NCBI RefSeq assembly: GCF_004115745.1
Contig: NZ_QXIL01000009.1
Span: 19,214 to 83,213 of the forward strand
Length of the DNA stretch: 64,000 nucleotides
Source: Levilactobacillus suantsaii
Lineage (GTDB): Bacteria; Bacillota; Bacilli; Lactobacillales; Lactobacillaceae
Reading direction: 5' to 3'
Shown: positions 47,006 to 55,945 of the stretch, piece by piece
How positions within the stretch are numbered: position 1 is the stretch's first letter
Layout: every line of letters begins with the position of its first letter
Notes under the pieces: generated by a model
Told to the model about the DNA's origin: nothing
Seen by the model: the letters and a program-made list of their open reading frames with translations, nothing else
Database searches by the model: none
Position numbers and translations under genes: made by a program

Positions 47006-47359
47006 TTACAAACGATGTGACTCGTTTGGATCATTATCAAGTTGTGAGCCGAAAACGTGCCGCTCCAAGTTGGACAACCGCTTCAAAATATCCATGTTGG
47101 AGACGTTCGAAGAGGCCGAACTGGCCGTTGTGGCTTGCGGTTGACTGCCGCCGACTTGGACCTGCTTGGTCAGCTCATCGACTTTTGACAATAACCGCTC
47201 GTTTTCTTCTTGTAGCCGTTGATTCTCTTTGACAAAGGTATCGTAATCCTTGATGACGTTGTCTAAGAAGCTATCCACGTCATCAGGGTCGTAACCCCGC
47301 ATCTTCTGCCGAAATTGCTTTTGTAAAATTTCTTTGGGAGTAAAATTAACGTTTTCCAT
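47006..47359 (-). CDS. gpsB: Cell division regulator GpsB
   Basis: 117-aa DivIVA-like protein that coordinates peptidoglycan synthesis, binding PBP1-type enzymes (one is encoded at 48.8 kb). The N-terminal membrane-binding/PBP-binding motif [28 protein letters not shown] and coiled coil ([26 protein letters not shown]) are clear. A Ser/Ala linker leads to the C-terminal trimerisation motif [21 protein letters not shown] precedes the ATG. Confidence 0.95.
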   Translation of the reverse strand: MENVNFTPKEILQKQFRQKMRGYDPDDVDSFLDNVIKDYDTFVKENQRLQEENERLLSKVDELTKQVQVGGSQPQATTASSASSNVSNMDILKRLSNLERHVFGSQLDNDPNESHRL

Positions 47360-47413
47360 TGATCACTACACCTCGTTGTCTTATCGAACCGGCACTATTT
47401 ATAATACCAGTTT

Positions 47414-47983
47414 TCATTCATTTTGGGAACTGTTATTTAAATTTTCTTGATATTCGTTGGCACTTTCCTGTAACCAGTCCATATCAATCAGGGTCAACGG
47501 GTACGGATGCTGCTCCTGATACCGTACGACGGCCCGATAATCGTACTGGGGTTTCCCCGTAACCTCTAAATCATAAACCAAGACCGCCTCGTCCGTATGG
47601 GTCAGCATAAATTCTTGATAGTTTCTTAATTGTTGGGGGCCGTGATAGGGTTGGCTACTAACGGCCCGGTGAAAATCCACCCGACTGCTTAGTTGTGCGT
47701 ACGTCGCCTGGTTCGTTTCGTTCCACTGACTCCCAAACTCTGCAAACGGCGTCATCATCGCCACGTGTAACTCGGGATACGTGGGTTTTAAGGCTAAGGC
47801 CACCTCAACGGCCCACTGCTCAACGCCTAATTGACCACCGGTGATCAGCCAATCGACGCCGTTTTCAATTTTTTCGATCAATAGCTTCTTCAGGGTCGCC
47901 TTAATCACCACCAGCTTAGGATCCTGGGTGCCAAACACCCCAAATTCATAGCTGCGGTACCCCGTTAGCCATAAACGACTCAC
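47414..47983 (-). CDS. ypsA: YpsA family protein (DUF1273)
   Basis: 189-aa SLOG/DprA-like fold protein. In B. subtilis YpsA affects cell division, fitting the gpsB neighbour. It starts with RLWLTGYRSYEFGVF and has the WLITGGQLGVEQWAVEVAL nucleotide-binding Gly loop and VLVYDLEVTGKPQYDYRAV. I chose GTG 47983 (VSRLWLTGY); the frame extends to 48052, but that extra part is not family-like. Divergent from recU. Confidence 0.9.
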   Translation of the reverse strand: MSRLWLTGYRSYEFGVFGTQDPKLVVIKATLKKLLIEKIENGVDWLITGGQLGVEQWAVEVALALKPTYPELHVAMMTPFAEFGSQWNETNQATYAQLSSRVDFHRAVSSQPYHGPQQLRNYQEFMLTHTDEAVLVYDLEVTGKPQYDYRAVVRYQEQHPYPLTLIDMDWLQESANEYQENLNNSSQNE

Positions 47984-48103
47984 CACATCACCCGCTTCAA
48001 TCAATCTGGCTTCTCTACCTATTAGTGTAGCGAAAATCTCCGGACGGGGCAATCATTAAGGTGTAAATTTTCAGAAAAGCCGGGGTCGAGGTCAGTTTGG
48101 GAG

Positions 48104-48132
48104 TTTTTATTTTACGGTCAGCTTGGTATAAT
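48104..48132 (+). promoter_or_regulatory. Promoter of recU-pbp1A
   Basis: Consensus -10 TATAAT (48127-48132) extended by TGG, 17 bp below a weak -35 TTTTTA (48104-48109). Confidence 0.65.
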
Positions 48133-48173
48133 ATCAATAACTGGGCCAGCAACACAAAGGAGTGTGAGGCATC

Positions 48174-48779
48174 ATGACCATCCGGTATCCCAATGGGCAT
48201 GCCTACCGAGCGCCAGCCACTAACCACCCGTCCCACTTTTCCGACCAGTATACCAACTACGGTAAACGGGGCATGTCGCTAGAAGAAGCGCTCAATGAAA
48301 GTAATGTTTATTACGAAACCCACGGCTTAGCGGTCGTTCATAAAAAACCGACGCCCATTCGGATTGTCAAGGTCGACTACCCGAAGCGCAGCGCCGCGGT
48401 GATTAAAGAGGCCTACTTTAGCACCGCGTCGACGACCGACTATAACGGGGTCTATCAGGGCCACTATTTGGACTTTGATGCCAAGGAAACGCGCAACAAG
48501 ACGTCGTTTCCCCTCAAAAATTTTCATCAGCACCAGATCGACCACTTTCGCGCCTGTACCGCTCAGGGGGGCATCTGTTTCGCCATTATTAAATTCGTCG
48601 CCCACCAGGAGATCTACCTGTACCGGGCCGAAGACCTCTTCACCTTCTGGGATGATCAGGTCAAAGGTGGCCGAAAATCAATCCCTTACGCCGAGATTGC
48701 GGCGCACGGGATCTTGATTCCCCCCAAAATCCAGCCTTTAATTCCTTACCTAAAGGCTGTAGATCAACTCCTCGCCTAG
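48174..48779 (+). CDS. recU: Holliday junction resolvase RecU
   Basis: 201-aa junction-resolving nuclease for recombination and chromosome segregation. Features are NYGKRGMSLEEALNESN (active-site Glu region), PTPIRIVKVDYPKR, YFSTASTTDYNGVYQGHYLDFDAKET (Asp/Glu metal ligands), FPLKNFHQHQIDH and KSIPYAEI. AAAGGAG precedes the ATG. It is followed by the pbp1A gene 45 bp downstream, the standard recU-pbp pair in Firmicutes. Confidence 0.96.
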   Translation: MTIRYPNGHAYRAPATNHPSHFSDQYTNYGKRGMSLEEALNESNVYYETHGLAVVHKKPTPIRIVKVDYPKRSAAVIKEAYFSTASTTDYNGVYQGHYLDFDAKETRNKTSFPLKNFHQHQIDHFRACTAQGGICFAIIKFVAHQEIYLYRAEDLFTFWDDQVKGGRKSIPYAEIAAHGILIPPKIQPLIPYLKAVDQLLA

Positions 48780-48824
48780 ACCCACGCGTCGAGTAGCTAC
48801 GTTTAACTTACAAAGGAGATTACC

Positions 48825-51152
48825 ATGTCTAGTCACAATGAACCGCGAGAAACCCGGATGAGCCGAAACGCTGACCGCAAACCGGGGCCCAAGAAGCCCC
48901 GTCATGGTTGGCGCACCTTTCGGCGGATCCTATTTGTTTTCGTTGCCATCATCGTTTTAGGGCTCCTCGCCGGGGCGGGCTTGTTCTTCTACTACGCCCA
49001 AAGTGCTCCCAAAATTTCGCAAAGTGCCCTGTCTAGTGACGCTTCGACTCGGATCTACGACGCTAATGGCAAGGTCATTTCCCGCCTCGGCGCGCAGAAC
49101 CGAACCTACGTCAAGTCTAAGAACATTCCGAAGATGCTGGAAAAAGCCGTCGTTTCAACTGAAGATCGGCGTTTCTACAAGAACAACGGGATCGACCCCG
49201 TGCGTATCATCGGCGCCGCGTTTGCCAACGTTACCGGCTCTTCACTGGGGATGCAAGGTGGTAGTACCTTAACGCAACAACTGGTCAAGCTGTCCGTCTT
49301 CTCGACGGCGGCTTCCGACCGAACGCTGAAGCGCAAGGCCCAAGAAGCCTGGTTGGCCCTGAAGGTCGATCATAATTACTCCAAGCAACAGATTCTCGAG
49401 TACTATATCAACAAGGTCTACATGGGCAACGGCGTCTACGGCATGCAGACGGCCGCACAATACTACTACGGTAAGAAGCTGTCCAAGCTCAACTTGGCCC
49501 AAATGGCCCAATTAGCGGGGATGCCACAACGACCAAGCCTTTACGATCCGATCCATTATCCGAAGTACGCCAAACAACGGCGCGACTTGGTCTTAGAAGC
49601 CATGGCCAAAAACAAGGTCATCACTTCGGCTCAAGCTAAAGCCGCCGAGGCTACCAGTGTCAAGACTGGTGTGGTCAAGAATCACAATACGACCAGCGCC
49701 ACGAGCGCCCACACGACCAAGGTCGTCGACGCCTACCTTAAACAGGTCTATCAAGAATTGAAGAATAAGGGTTATAACACCACGAACGGGGGCCTCAAGG
49801 TCTACACCAATCTCGATATGGGCGCCCAAAAGAAGTTGTATAACATCGTCAACACCGACAACTATGTCGACTTCCCGTCCAGCAAGTTCCAAGTTGGCTC
49901 TACCATCGTCAACCCGAACAACGGGAAGGTCGTTGCCATGATTGGGGGCCGCAAGACTGGGAATGTCAGCTTCGGGTTGAACCGGGCCGTGCAGACCGAC
50001 CGTTCTAGTGCTTCAACGGCTAAACCACTGATGGACTATGGGCCAGCCATCGAGTATCTTTATTACCCAACTTACGAATCCGTGAAGGATACCGCCTTTA
50101 CCTACCCCGGCACGACAAAGAAACTTTACGACTGGGATAAGGAGTATCAAGGGACCATCACTATGCGTAAGGCCCTCTATGAATCCCGGAACATTCCGGC
50201 GGTCCGGACCCTACAAAACGTTGGGATCAAGAAGGCCACGACTTTCTTAAAGGGTCTGGGGATGACCTTCGATAAGACCCTGACCCTGCAAAACGGGATC
50301 GGGTTGTACATCTCCTCCGAACAAGAAGCCGCCGCTTACGCCGCCTTCGCTAACGGCGGGACCTACTACAAGCCTTACCTGGTCTCCAAAGTCGTTACCC
50401 AAGACGGCAAATCCCATAAGTACTCGTCTAACGGCAACAAAGCCATGTCGAGTGCCACGGCCTTCATGTTGACCGACATGATGAAAGACGTCATCACCAA
50501 CGAGAATGGCTCAGGGCGTTCCGCGGCCATCTCTGGTTTGTATCAGGCCGGGAAGACCGGGACGGACTCCTACCCGGACGACTACGCCGATAAAGTGCCG
50601 GATGGCGCGACCATGGATTCCTGGTTTACCGGGTACACCAAGAACTACGCCATCTCTGTCTGGACCGGATACGACAAACAGTTCCAGACCGGTCATTACG
50701 TCAGTGAAAGTCAAACTTCAATCGCCCAGAAGATCTACAAGTACGAGATGACCTACTTGGCCTCCAAGAGCACTAATTCCAATTGGACGGCGCCAAGCAC
50801 CGTCACGGCGACCAAGAAGAATAATACGACGGAATACTACGTCACGGGTCACCCTGGCACGGTCTCCGACACCACGTCTGACACCACGTCAAGCAGTCAG
50901 TACGGCTCGACCAACACCAGCAGTTCGTCGGCTTACAGCAGTAACAGCCAAGTCACGACCAGCTCCAGTTCGACTGGAACTTCGACTACGGAATCCAGTT
51001 CTTCCAAAGAATCGTCGAGTACCGAACAACGCCCGTCCGGTGGTAGTGATGATGATGACGATACCAACAGTAGTAGCGCCACCACAACGTCCAGTAGCTC
51101 GTCGTCCGCAACGTCCACGACCACAACTAATAACGACGAGGCCGACGACTAG
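48825..51152 (+). CDS. pbp1A: Class A penicillin-binding protein PBP1A
   Basis: 775-aa bifunctional peptidoglycan synthase. It has a basic cytosolic N-terminus, a membrane anchor (ILFVFVAIIVLGLLAGAGLFFYY), and a GT51 transglycosylase domain with STEDRRFYKNNGID and QGGSTLTQQLVK. The transpeptidase domain has STAK as the active-site SxxK (context SSASTAKPL, in place of the commoner GSSFKP), SRN and KTGT. The C-terminal 100 residues are Ser/Thr/Asp-rich low complexity with no binding domain. Likely partner of GpsB encoded divergently. AAAGGAG precedes the ATG. Confidence 0.95.
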   Translation: MSSHNEPRETRMSRNADRKPGPKKPRHGWRTFRRILFVFVAIIVLGLLAGAGLFFYYAQSAPKISQSALSSDASTRIYDANGKVISRLGAQNRTYVKSKNIPKMLEKAVVSTEDRRFYKNNGIDPVRIIGAAFANVTGSSLGMQGGSTLTQQLVKLSVFSTAASDRTLKRKAQEAWLALKVDHNYSKQQILEYYINKVYMGNGVYGMQTAAQYYYGKKLSKLNLAQMAQLAGMPQRPSLYDPIHYPKYAKQRRDLVLEAMAKNKVITSAQAKAAEATSVKTGVVKNHNTTSATSAHTTKVVDAYLKQVYQELKNKGYNTTNGGLKVYTNLDMGAQKKLYNIVNTDNYVDFPSSKFQVGSTIVNPNNGKVVAMIGGRKTGNVSFGLNRAVQTDRSSASTAKPLMDYGPAIEYLYYPTYESVKDTAFTYPGTTKKLYDWDKEYQGTITMRKALYESRNIPAVRTLQNVGIKKATTFLKGLGMTFDKTLTLQNGIGLYISSEQEAAAYAAFANGGTYYKPYLVSKVVTQDGKSHKYSSNGNKAMSSATAFMLTDMMKDVITNENGSGRSAAISGLYQAGKTGTDSYPDDYADKVPDGATMDSWFTGYTKNYAISVWTGYDKQFQTGHYVSESQTSIAQKIYKYEMTYLASKSTNSNWTAPSTVTATKKNNTTEYYVTGHPGTVSDTTSDTTSSSQYGSTNTSSSSAYSSNSQVTTSSSSTGTSTTESSSSKESSSTEQRPSGGSDDDDDTNSSSATTTSSSSSSATSTTTTNNDEADD

Positions 51153-51165
51153 CATCGGCTAACTT

Positions 51166-51219
51166 AAAAGCATCCGGTTCACGTTTTCCCTGCTGGGGAT
51201 AGTGAACCGGATGCTTTTT
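51166..51219. terminator. Terminator of recU-pbp1A
   Basis: 17-bp stem AAAAGCATCCGGTTCAC with its complement, 19-nt loop, T run; between convergent genes. Confidence 0.9.
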
Positions 51220-51240
51220 GTCGTGCGATTGTAATCTAAG

Positions 51241-53220
51241 TTAAGCCAACGCCGCAAGTTCTGCTGGCGTATAGGCGTACGGCACGTGCGCGGCGTCGGG
51301 AACCTGGTCCCATTTGACGGGGTACCCCGCTCCATGGGCGCAGAATACCGAATCCGGCGTGTTGGGCAGGTCGGCCACGGGGTCATAGGCCTGTTCGGTG
51401 ATCACGTCGACGGCGTTGTGACACGGTCGGTAACCGTCAATCAAGCATTCTAGTTGGCCCTGCCCGTGGGTGTAGGCGCGTACTTCCTGGGAGTAGCCCT
51501 GTAGCTCACTCACTGGGGCCACACCAGTCAAGGTGACTAGGCCGGTCGCCGACGGGGTACTGTCCGGCGTTTCAAAGCTACCGTGTAACCGTTGGATATC
51601 GCTCATGGCCCGACCTAACTGATTCTGACCAACTTCTAAGCGGAACCGGTACCAGGGTTCGAGTAACTGGCAGTGCTGAGCGGTCTTAGCTATCATCAAC
51701 CCCTGCCGGACTGCCCGCCAGGTAGCTTCACGGAAGTCGCCGCCGACCGAATGGACGATACTGGCTCGGCCGGTCACCAGAGTCAGTTTGACGTCGGTCA
51801 ACGGGGCACCCACCAAAACACCCAGCTGGGTCTTAGCCTGGAGGTTAGTTAAAACTTGGTGCTGCCAATTTTTCCCTAGGACCTCCAGACTACAGTCGGC
51901 CGCAAACGACAGCCCGCTGCCTCGCGGCTGGGGCTGTATCAGCACGTGAACCTCGGCGTAGTGCCGAAGCGGTTCGAAATGCCCGACTCCTTCGACGGCC
52001 TGGGTGATGGTCTCGCGATAGAGGATACTACCGGCATCAAAGCCCACGGTCAAATGGAAGCGATCGACTAAAATCTGTTCGAGGATCTCCAGTTGGACAT
52101 CCCCCATAATCTGGACCCGCAACTCTTGGAGTTGGCTAGACCAGGACACGTGTAACTGCGGGTCTTCGTCTTCCAGCTCACGCAGGGCGGTTAAACAAGC
52201 ATGCAGGTCTTCAGCTTGTGGGTCTAACGTGTAGGTCAGTACCGGTTGCATCGCGGGTGTCGCCGCGTATGCCGCTTGACCTAAGCCCTGACCCGGAAAA
52301 GTTGCGACTAGTCCCGGAATCGCACAGACGTCACCAGCTTTAATCACCGGTTCCGCCGTGAACTTTTCGCCATTGTACACCCGCAGTTGGTTGGCCTTTT
52401 GTTCGCCGAGCACCAAGTCCTTGGGGCGTAACTCTCCGCCCGTGACCCGGACCCAGGTCAAGCGTTCGTGCTTGGCGGTGTGGGAAATCTTAAAGACCTG
52501 GGCCCCGAAGTCTTGCGGATAGGTCTGCGGCGTGGTCCAGTGAGCCAAACCAGCCAAAAAGGCGTCGACCCCAGCAACTTTTAAGGCCGATCCCACATAA
52601 CATGGGAAGACCTTGCGTTCACGGATCATCTGTTGAACCGTGGTATCGGCCAACTTCCCGGTCTCGAGGTAAGCGGCTAACACGTCGTCATCTTGCATGG
52701 CCACGTCTTCTACGACCGCTGCGGGCAGTGTTGCCTCATCCCCGGTGGGGTTAAAGGCCAGGCATCCCGGCGAAAGTTCCGCTTGGAGCTGGTCGATGAT
52801 TGGTTGAGCCGTGGTCCCGGCCACGTCCAATTTATTGATAAAAATAAAGGTCGGTACCTGATAGCGTTGTAGTAAGCGCCACAAGGTCCGCGTGTATCCC
52901 TGAATCCCGTCGGTGGCCGAAACCACCAAAATGGCATAATCCAGTACACTAAGGACTTGTTCGGTCTGGGCCGCAAAATCCACGTGTCCCGGAGTATCGA
53001 GCATCGTCAGATTGAGGTCATGATATTGCAAGCTGGCCTGGTGTGAAAAGATGGTAATCCCCCGCCGTTTTTCTAGGTCATCGGGGTCTAAAAACGCGTC
53101 CCCGTTATCGACACGGCCCAGTTGCGCGCGGGCCCCGGCCCGGTAGAGCAACGCCTCCGATAACGTGGTCTTCCCCGCATCGACGTGGGCCACAATACCC
53201 GTTACGATGTGTGTCATCAT
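51241..53220 (-). CDS. TetM/EF-G-like translational GTPase
   Basis: 659-aa protein of the tetracycline-resistance ribosomal protection family. The GTPase motifs are AHVDAGKTTLSEALL (G1), RRGITIF (G2), DTPGHVDF (G3) and INKLD (G4). Domains II-V follow, with the YRETITQ and GGDFREATWRAVRQGLM regions of EF-G domain IV. It is diverged from TetM/TetO and sits among housekeeping genes, so it is more likely an intrinsic chromosomal homologue than an acquired resistance gene; actual tetracycline protection is unknown. AAGGAAG precedes the start. Confidence 0.85.
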   Translation of the reverse strand: MMTHIVTGIVAHVDAGKTTLSEALLYRAGARAQLGRVDNGDAFLDPDDLEKRRGITIFSHQASLQYHDLNLTMLDTPGHVDFAAQTEQVLSVLDYAILVVSATDGIQGYTRTLWRLLQRYQVPTFIFINKLDVAGTTAQPIIDQLQAELSPGCLAFNPTGDEATLPAAVVEDVAMQDDDVLAAYLETGKLADTTVQQMIRERKVFPCYVGSALKVAGVDAFLAGLAHWTTPQTYPQDFGAQVFKISHTAKHERLTWVRVTGGELRPKDLVLGEQKANQLRVYNGEKFTAEPVIKAGDVCAIPGLVATFPGQGLGQAAYAATPAMQPVLTYTLDPQAEDLHACLTALRELEDEDPQLHVSWSSQLQELRVQIMGDVQLEILEQILVDRFHLTVGFDAGSILYRETITQAVEGVGHFEPLRHYAEVHVLIQPQPRGSGLSFAADCSLEVLGKNWQHQVLTNLQAKTQLGVLVGAPLTDVKLTLVTGRASIVHSVGGDFREATWRAVRQGLMIAKTAQHCQLLEPWYRFRLEVGQNQLGRAMSDIQRLHGSFETPDSTPSATGLVTLTGVAPVSELQGYSQEVRAYTHGQGQLECLIDGYRPCHNAVDVITEQAYDPVADLPNTPDSVFCAHGAGYPVKWDQVPDAAHVPYAYTPAELAALA

Positions 53221-53449
53221 CTATTACTTCCTTATCGGTTAAATTTTAAATTCAGTAATGGACGCGGCCAAAATTTAACTCGGGCGCCCCGTTACGGTAA
53301 AGCTTTCGTTCCCATCTTAGCAGATACCCGCGGTAGCAACAATTTTATTTAGCAGAATCCCCTTCTCACGGGCACTCCGCTAAAAACCGAGCTCCAGAGC
53401 TTGGCCCAGAACTCGTCACCGTAAAATTTAATGCAGCTATCGATAACTT

Positions 53450-54292
53450 TTAAGGCGTCTTCGTCCGCCGCAAGATAGCGGCCAACCAGGGCGCGTAATG
53501 CAGACGTTCGGTCAACGCCGTCAAAGCCGCAGCGTCATGAGTGTTGACCATCCCGTGGCGTAATTGCTCAACGTACAACTCAAGGTACGGCCAGTGCCGC
53601 TGAGTTGCTAACGCCAGTTCCGCATCCACATCATAACTGACCCGGCGAAAATCGACGTCTGGTAGCGCCGGCCCGTGAGTGGTCACGATGGCGTATTGGG
53701 CCCGAAGATCCGCCGAAAAGCTGGGCCAATCGGGATAGGGCATCCCCACCGTGCCGGGGTTGATGACCAGCTGACCGGCCGAACTCCAGCGCAGTAATTG
53801 TTGGTGGGTGTGACCGTAGACCGCCACGTCTGCATCAGTACCCACCAATTGGTCGAAAGCGGTTTGTTCGCCCACCGGCCGCAACGTTTTACCATAGTTT
53901 TGGGTTGGCAGGTTATGGCTCAATTGAAATTGAAGTCCGTCGACTTGTCGCGTTTGAACCAGTGGCAAGTGATGAAGTCGCTTAATGTCAGCGGTTGTCA
54001 ATTGGGCCCGCACGGCATCACCCAGAATCGCCAGGTAAATTTTGCGAGGTCGGTGAATCTGAATGGGGCCGTCGATGGCCTCAAGTAAGTTGTCTTCCCA
54101 GTTACCACGCACATACGCACTGAGAGGCAGACTGTCGAGCAATGCTAATAAGTCGTGGGCGCCCGGTCCCGGTAAGAACAAGTCGCCAATCAGCCAAAAG
54201 ACCGTACAGCCGGCCTGTTTGGCATCGGCTACCACGGCCTTTAACGCCGTCACGTCGCCGTGGACGTCCGAAATCAACGCAATTTTAGTCAT
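53450..54292 (-). CDS. Metallophosphoesterase (YfcE/calcineurin-like)
   Basis: 280-aa calcineurin-like phosphoesterase. The metal ligands are in ISDVHGD, GDLFLPG, VRGNWED and YGHTHQQ, with LSHN between them, so the binuclear site is complete. It resembles protein phosphatases and phosphodiesterases with unknown target. The start lies 3 bp past the stop of the upstream ABC subunit (AAAGGGGGAAAGTAG), so it is co-transcribed with the exporter genes. Confidence 0.88.
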   Translation of the reverse strand: MTKIALISDVHGDVTALKAVVADAKQAGCTVFWLIGDLFLPGPGAHDLLALLDSLPLSAYVRGNWEDNLLEAIDGPIQIHRPRKIYLAILGDAVRAQLTTADIKRLHHLPLVQTRQVDGLQFQLSHNLPTQNYGKTLRPVGEQTAFDQLVGTDADVAVYGHTHQQLLRWSSAGQLVINPGTVGMPYPDWPSFSADLRAQYAIVTTHGPALPDVDFRRVSYDVDAELALATQRHWPYLELYVEQLRHGMVNTHDAAALTALTERLHYAPWLAAILRRTKTP

Positions 54293-54295
54293 GCC

Positions 54296-55945
54296 CTACT
54301 TTCCCCCTTTTCCCTTCGTCTCAACCGGGTTACCCGCGTGCTGACGAGGGCGCAATTGACCGTGATTCAATTCTAGTACCCGGTCACACAGAGCCAGCGA
54401 ACTTTCCCGGTGAGTCACCAGAATCACGGTGCCGGAATAGTGGTGCTGCACGGCGGTCAAAATCACGGCTTCGTTCACGACATCTAGGTTACTCGTGGGC
54501 TCGTCCAGAATCAAGAGCGAGCTGGGGTGTAATAAAGCCCGCGCCAACTCTAAGCGTTGAACCTCCCCGGCCGACAAAATGGGCCGATCACGTGAGACCT
54601 GGGTCGCTAATTGGTCGGGCAAGCGGCGAATCGCTGCCGTCAAATGGACCCAGTCGAGGACTTGCCACAGTTGCGCATCGGTGAAGGCGGTCACCCGTAA
54701 GGTCAGATTTTCCCGCAGGGTCCCGTCAAAGACTTGCGCCACCTGGGGGACGTCGTTGATCTGTTGACGGAGTTGGTCCAGCGAATAGGTCGTAATGGGA
54801 CGATCATTGACCGCGATAGTCCCCTGGTCAGGTGTGTACCAGCGCATGATCAATTTAATGATGGTCGACTTCCCCGCCCCACTGGGGCCGACGATACCAA
54901 CACGTTCTCCCGCCCGCAGGCGTAAGTCGGTATGCCTTAAAATCGGAGCCGTGGGCCGTTGCGGGTAGGCAAAAGCAACGTCAGTCAGCGCCACCGCTTG
55001 GATAGGCCCCAGTTTAGCCTGACCCGTTTCCACCACGCGTGGTGACTCATCCAAAAACGCGAAGACATGGCGGGCGGCCAACAAGCCGCCACTCAAAGTC
55101 CCTGGTAGGTTACCTAAATCAAGTAAGCGACTAAACGTCAAGGGAAAGATCACCGCAAGGATTAGTGGGAGTTGTTGTGTCACCACCACGGCGATGACGG
55201 CGGCTAAACTCACGATGACGACCAGTTGCATGCCGACCGCATTTTGCGTTTGTCGCAGGGATCGTTTACGGTTGACCCGCCAATAAGCCTGTGTGGTCTG
55301 ATTGAGCGTTGCCGTTCGCGCGGAAATGGCGGCGTACTGTTGTAACGTTTGTCGTCCGGTGATGAGCGCGGTTAATTGCCGCTGCTCACTGGCATCGGCT
55401 TGGGCTTGTTGCTGGGCTAACGTCGCCAGGTGCCGGCGACTGGTCAGCGGAATGATGAGGCCAATCAGGGCGTAAGCCACTAAAGCAATGACCCCCAGAA
55501 CTGGCGCGGCAAGCCAAAATCCTACCGTCAATCCGATTGCCAGCCCCACACCAATCAGGACCGGCGCTAAGGTGTGGGCGTAAAAGGTCTCAATCTGGGC
55601 GATGTCTTGGGCTAATAGTTTTAAAACGTCGCTTTGACGTTGGTCGTCTAGTTTGGCTGGTGCTAAGTACAGTAGTTTTTGATAGGTCAAATTTCGCAGG
55701 TAGTCCAAGATTTTAAACGCGGCTAAGTGCCCGAGATACTGTTCGCCAAACCGGCACAAGCCACCGGCTAAGGCCAGAATAATCAGCCAGAGCCACCAGT
55801 GTGCAACTGGTTGAAATAGAACCAGAAAGCCGCCCCATAGTAGGCCCAGTTGCAAGAGTGTGGCCGCGATTCCGGCGACAACACTGGCGCCTAGAATCCA
55901 GTTGAGGCGCCCCGCCGTTTGAAGTAGTCGTTTCAATAAGCTCAT
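54296..55945 (-). CDS. ABC exporter subunit (CydC-like)
   Basis: 549-aa half-transporter with six membrane segments then an ATPase. Walker A is GPSGAGKST, the signature reads LSAGEVQRLELARAL (SAGE rather than SGGQ), and Walker B is LLILDEPTSNLD. The GEQYLGHLAAFKILDYLRN region is typical of CydC-type subunits. The ATG overlaps the upstream partner's stop (ATGA), so the two form a heterodimer. CydDC exports thiols for cytochrome bd assembly, but no cydAB is in the window and the substrate is open. Confidence 0.88.
   Translation of the reverse strand: MSLLKRLLQTAGRLNWILGASVVAGIAATLLQLGLLWGGFLVLFQPVAHWWLWLIILALAGGLCRFGEQYLGHLAAFKILDYLRNLTYQKLLYLAPAKLDDQRQSDVLKLLAQDIAQIETFYAHTLAPVLIGVGLAIGLTVGFWLAAPVLGVIALVAYALIGLIIPLTSRRHLATLAQQQAQADASEQRQLTALITGRQTLQQYAAISARTATLNQTTQAYWRVNRKRSLRQTQNAVGMQLVVIVSLAAVIAVVVTQQLPLILAVIFPLTFSRLLDLGNLPGTLSGGLLAARHVFAFLDESPRVVETGQAKLGPIQAVALTDVAFAYPQRPTAPILRHTDLRLRAGERVGIVGPSGAGKSTIIKLIMRWYTPDQGTIAVNDRPITTYSLDQLRQQINDVPQVAQVFDGTLRENLTLRVTAFTDAQLWQVLDWVHLTAAIRRLPDQLATQVSRDRPILSAGEVQRLELARALLHPSSLLILDEPTSNLDVVNEAVILTAVQHHYSGTVILVTHRESSLALCDRVLELNHGQLRPRQHAGNPVETKGKGGK

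Noticed and set aside
50889..51155. Minus-strand open frames opposite the PBP1A tail
   Set aside because: They arise from the low-complexity Ser/Thr codons of the sense strand and have no SD or family similarity.
51241..53220. Acquired tetracycline resistance gene
   Set aside because: The protein is diverged from TetM/TetO, matches the window in codon use and GC, and has no mobile element beside it.
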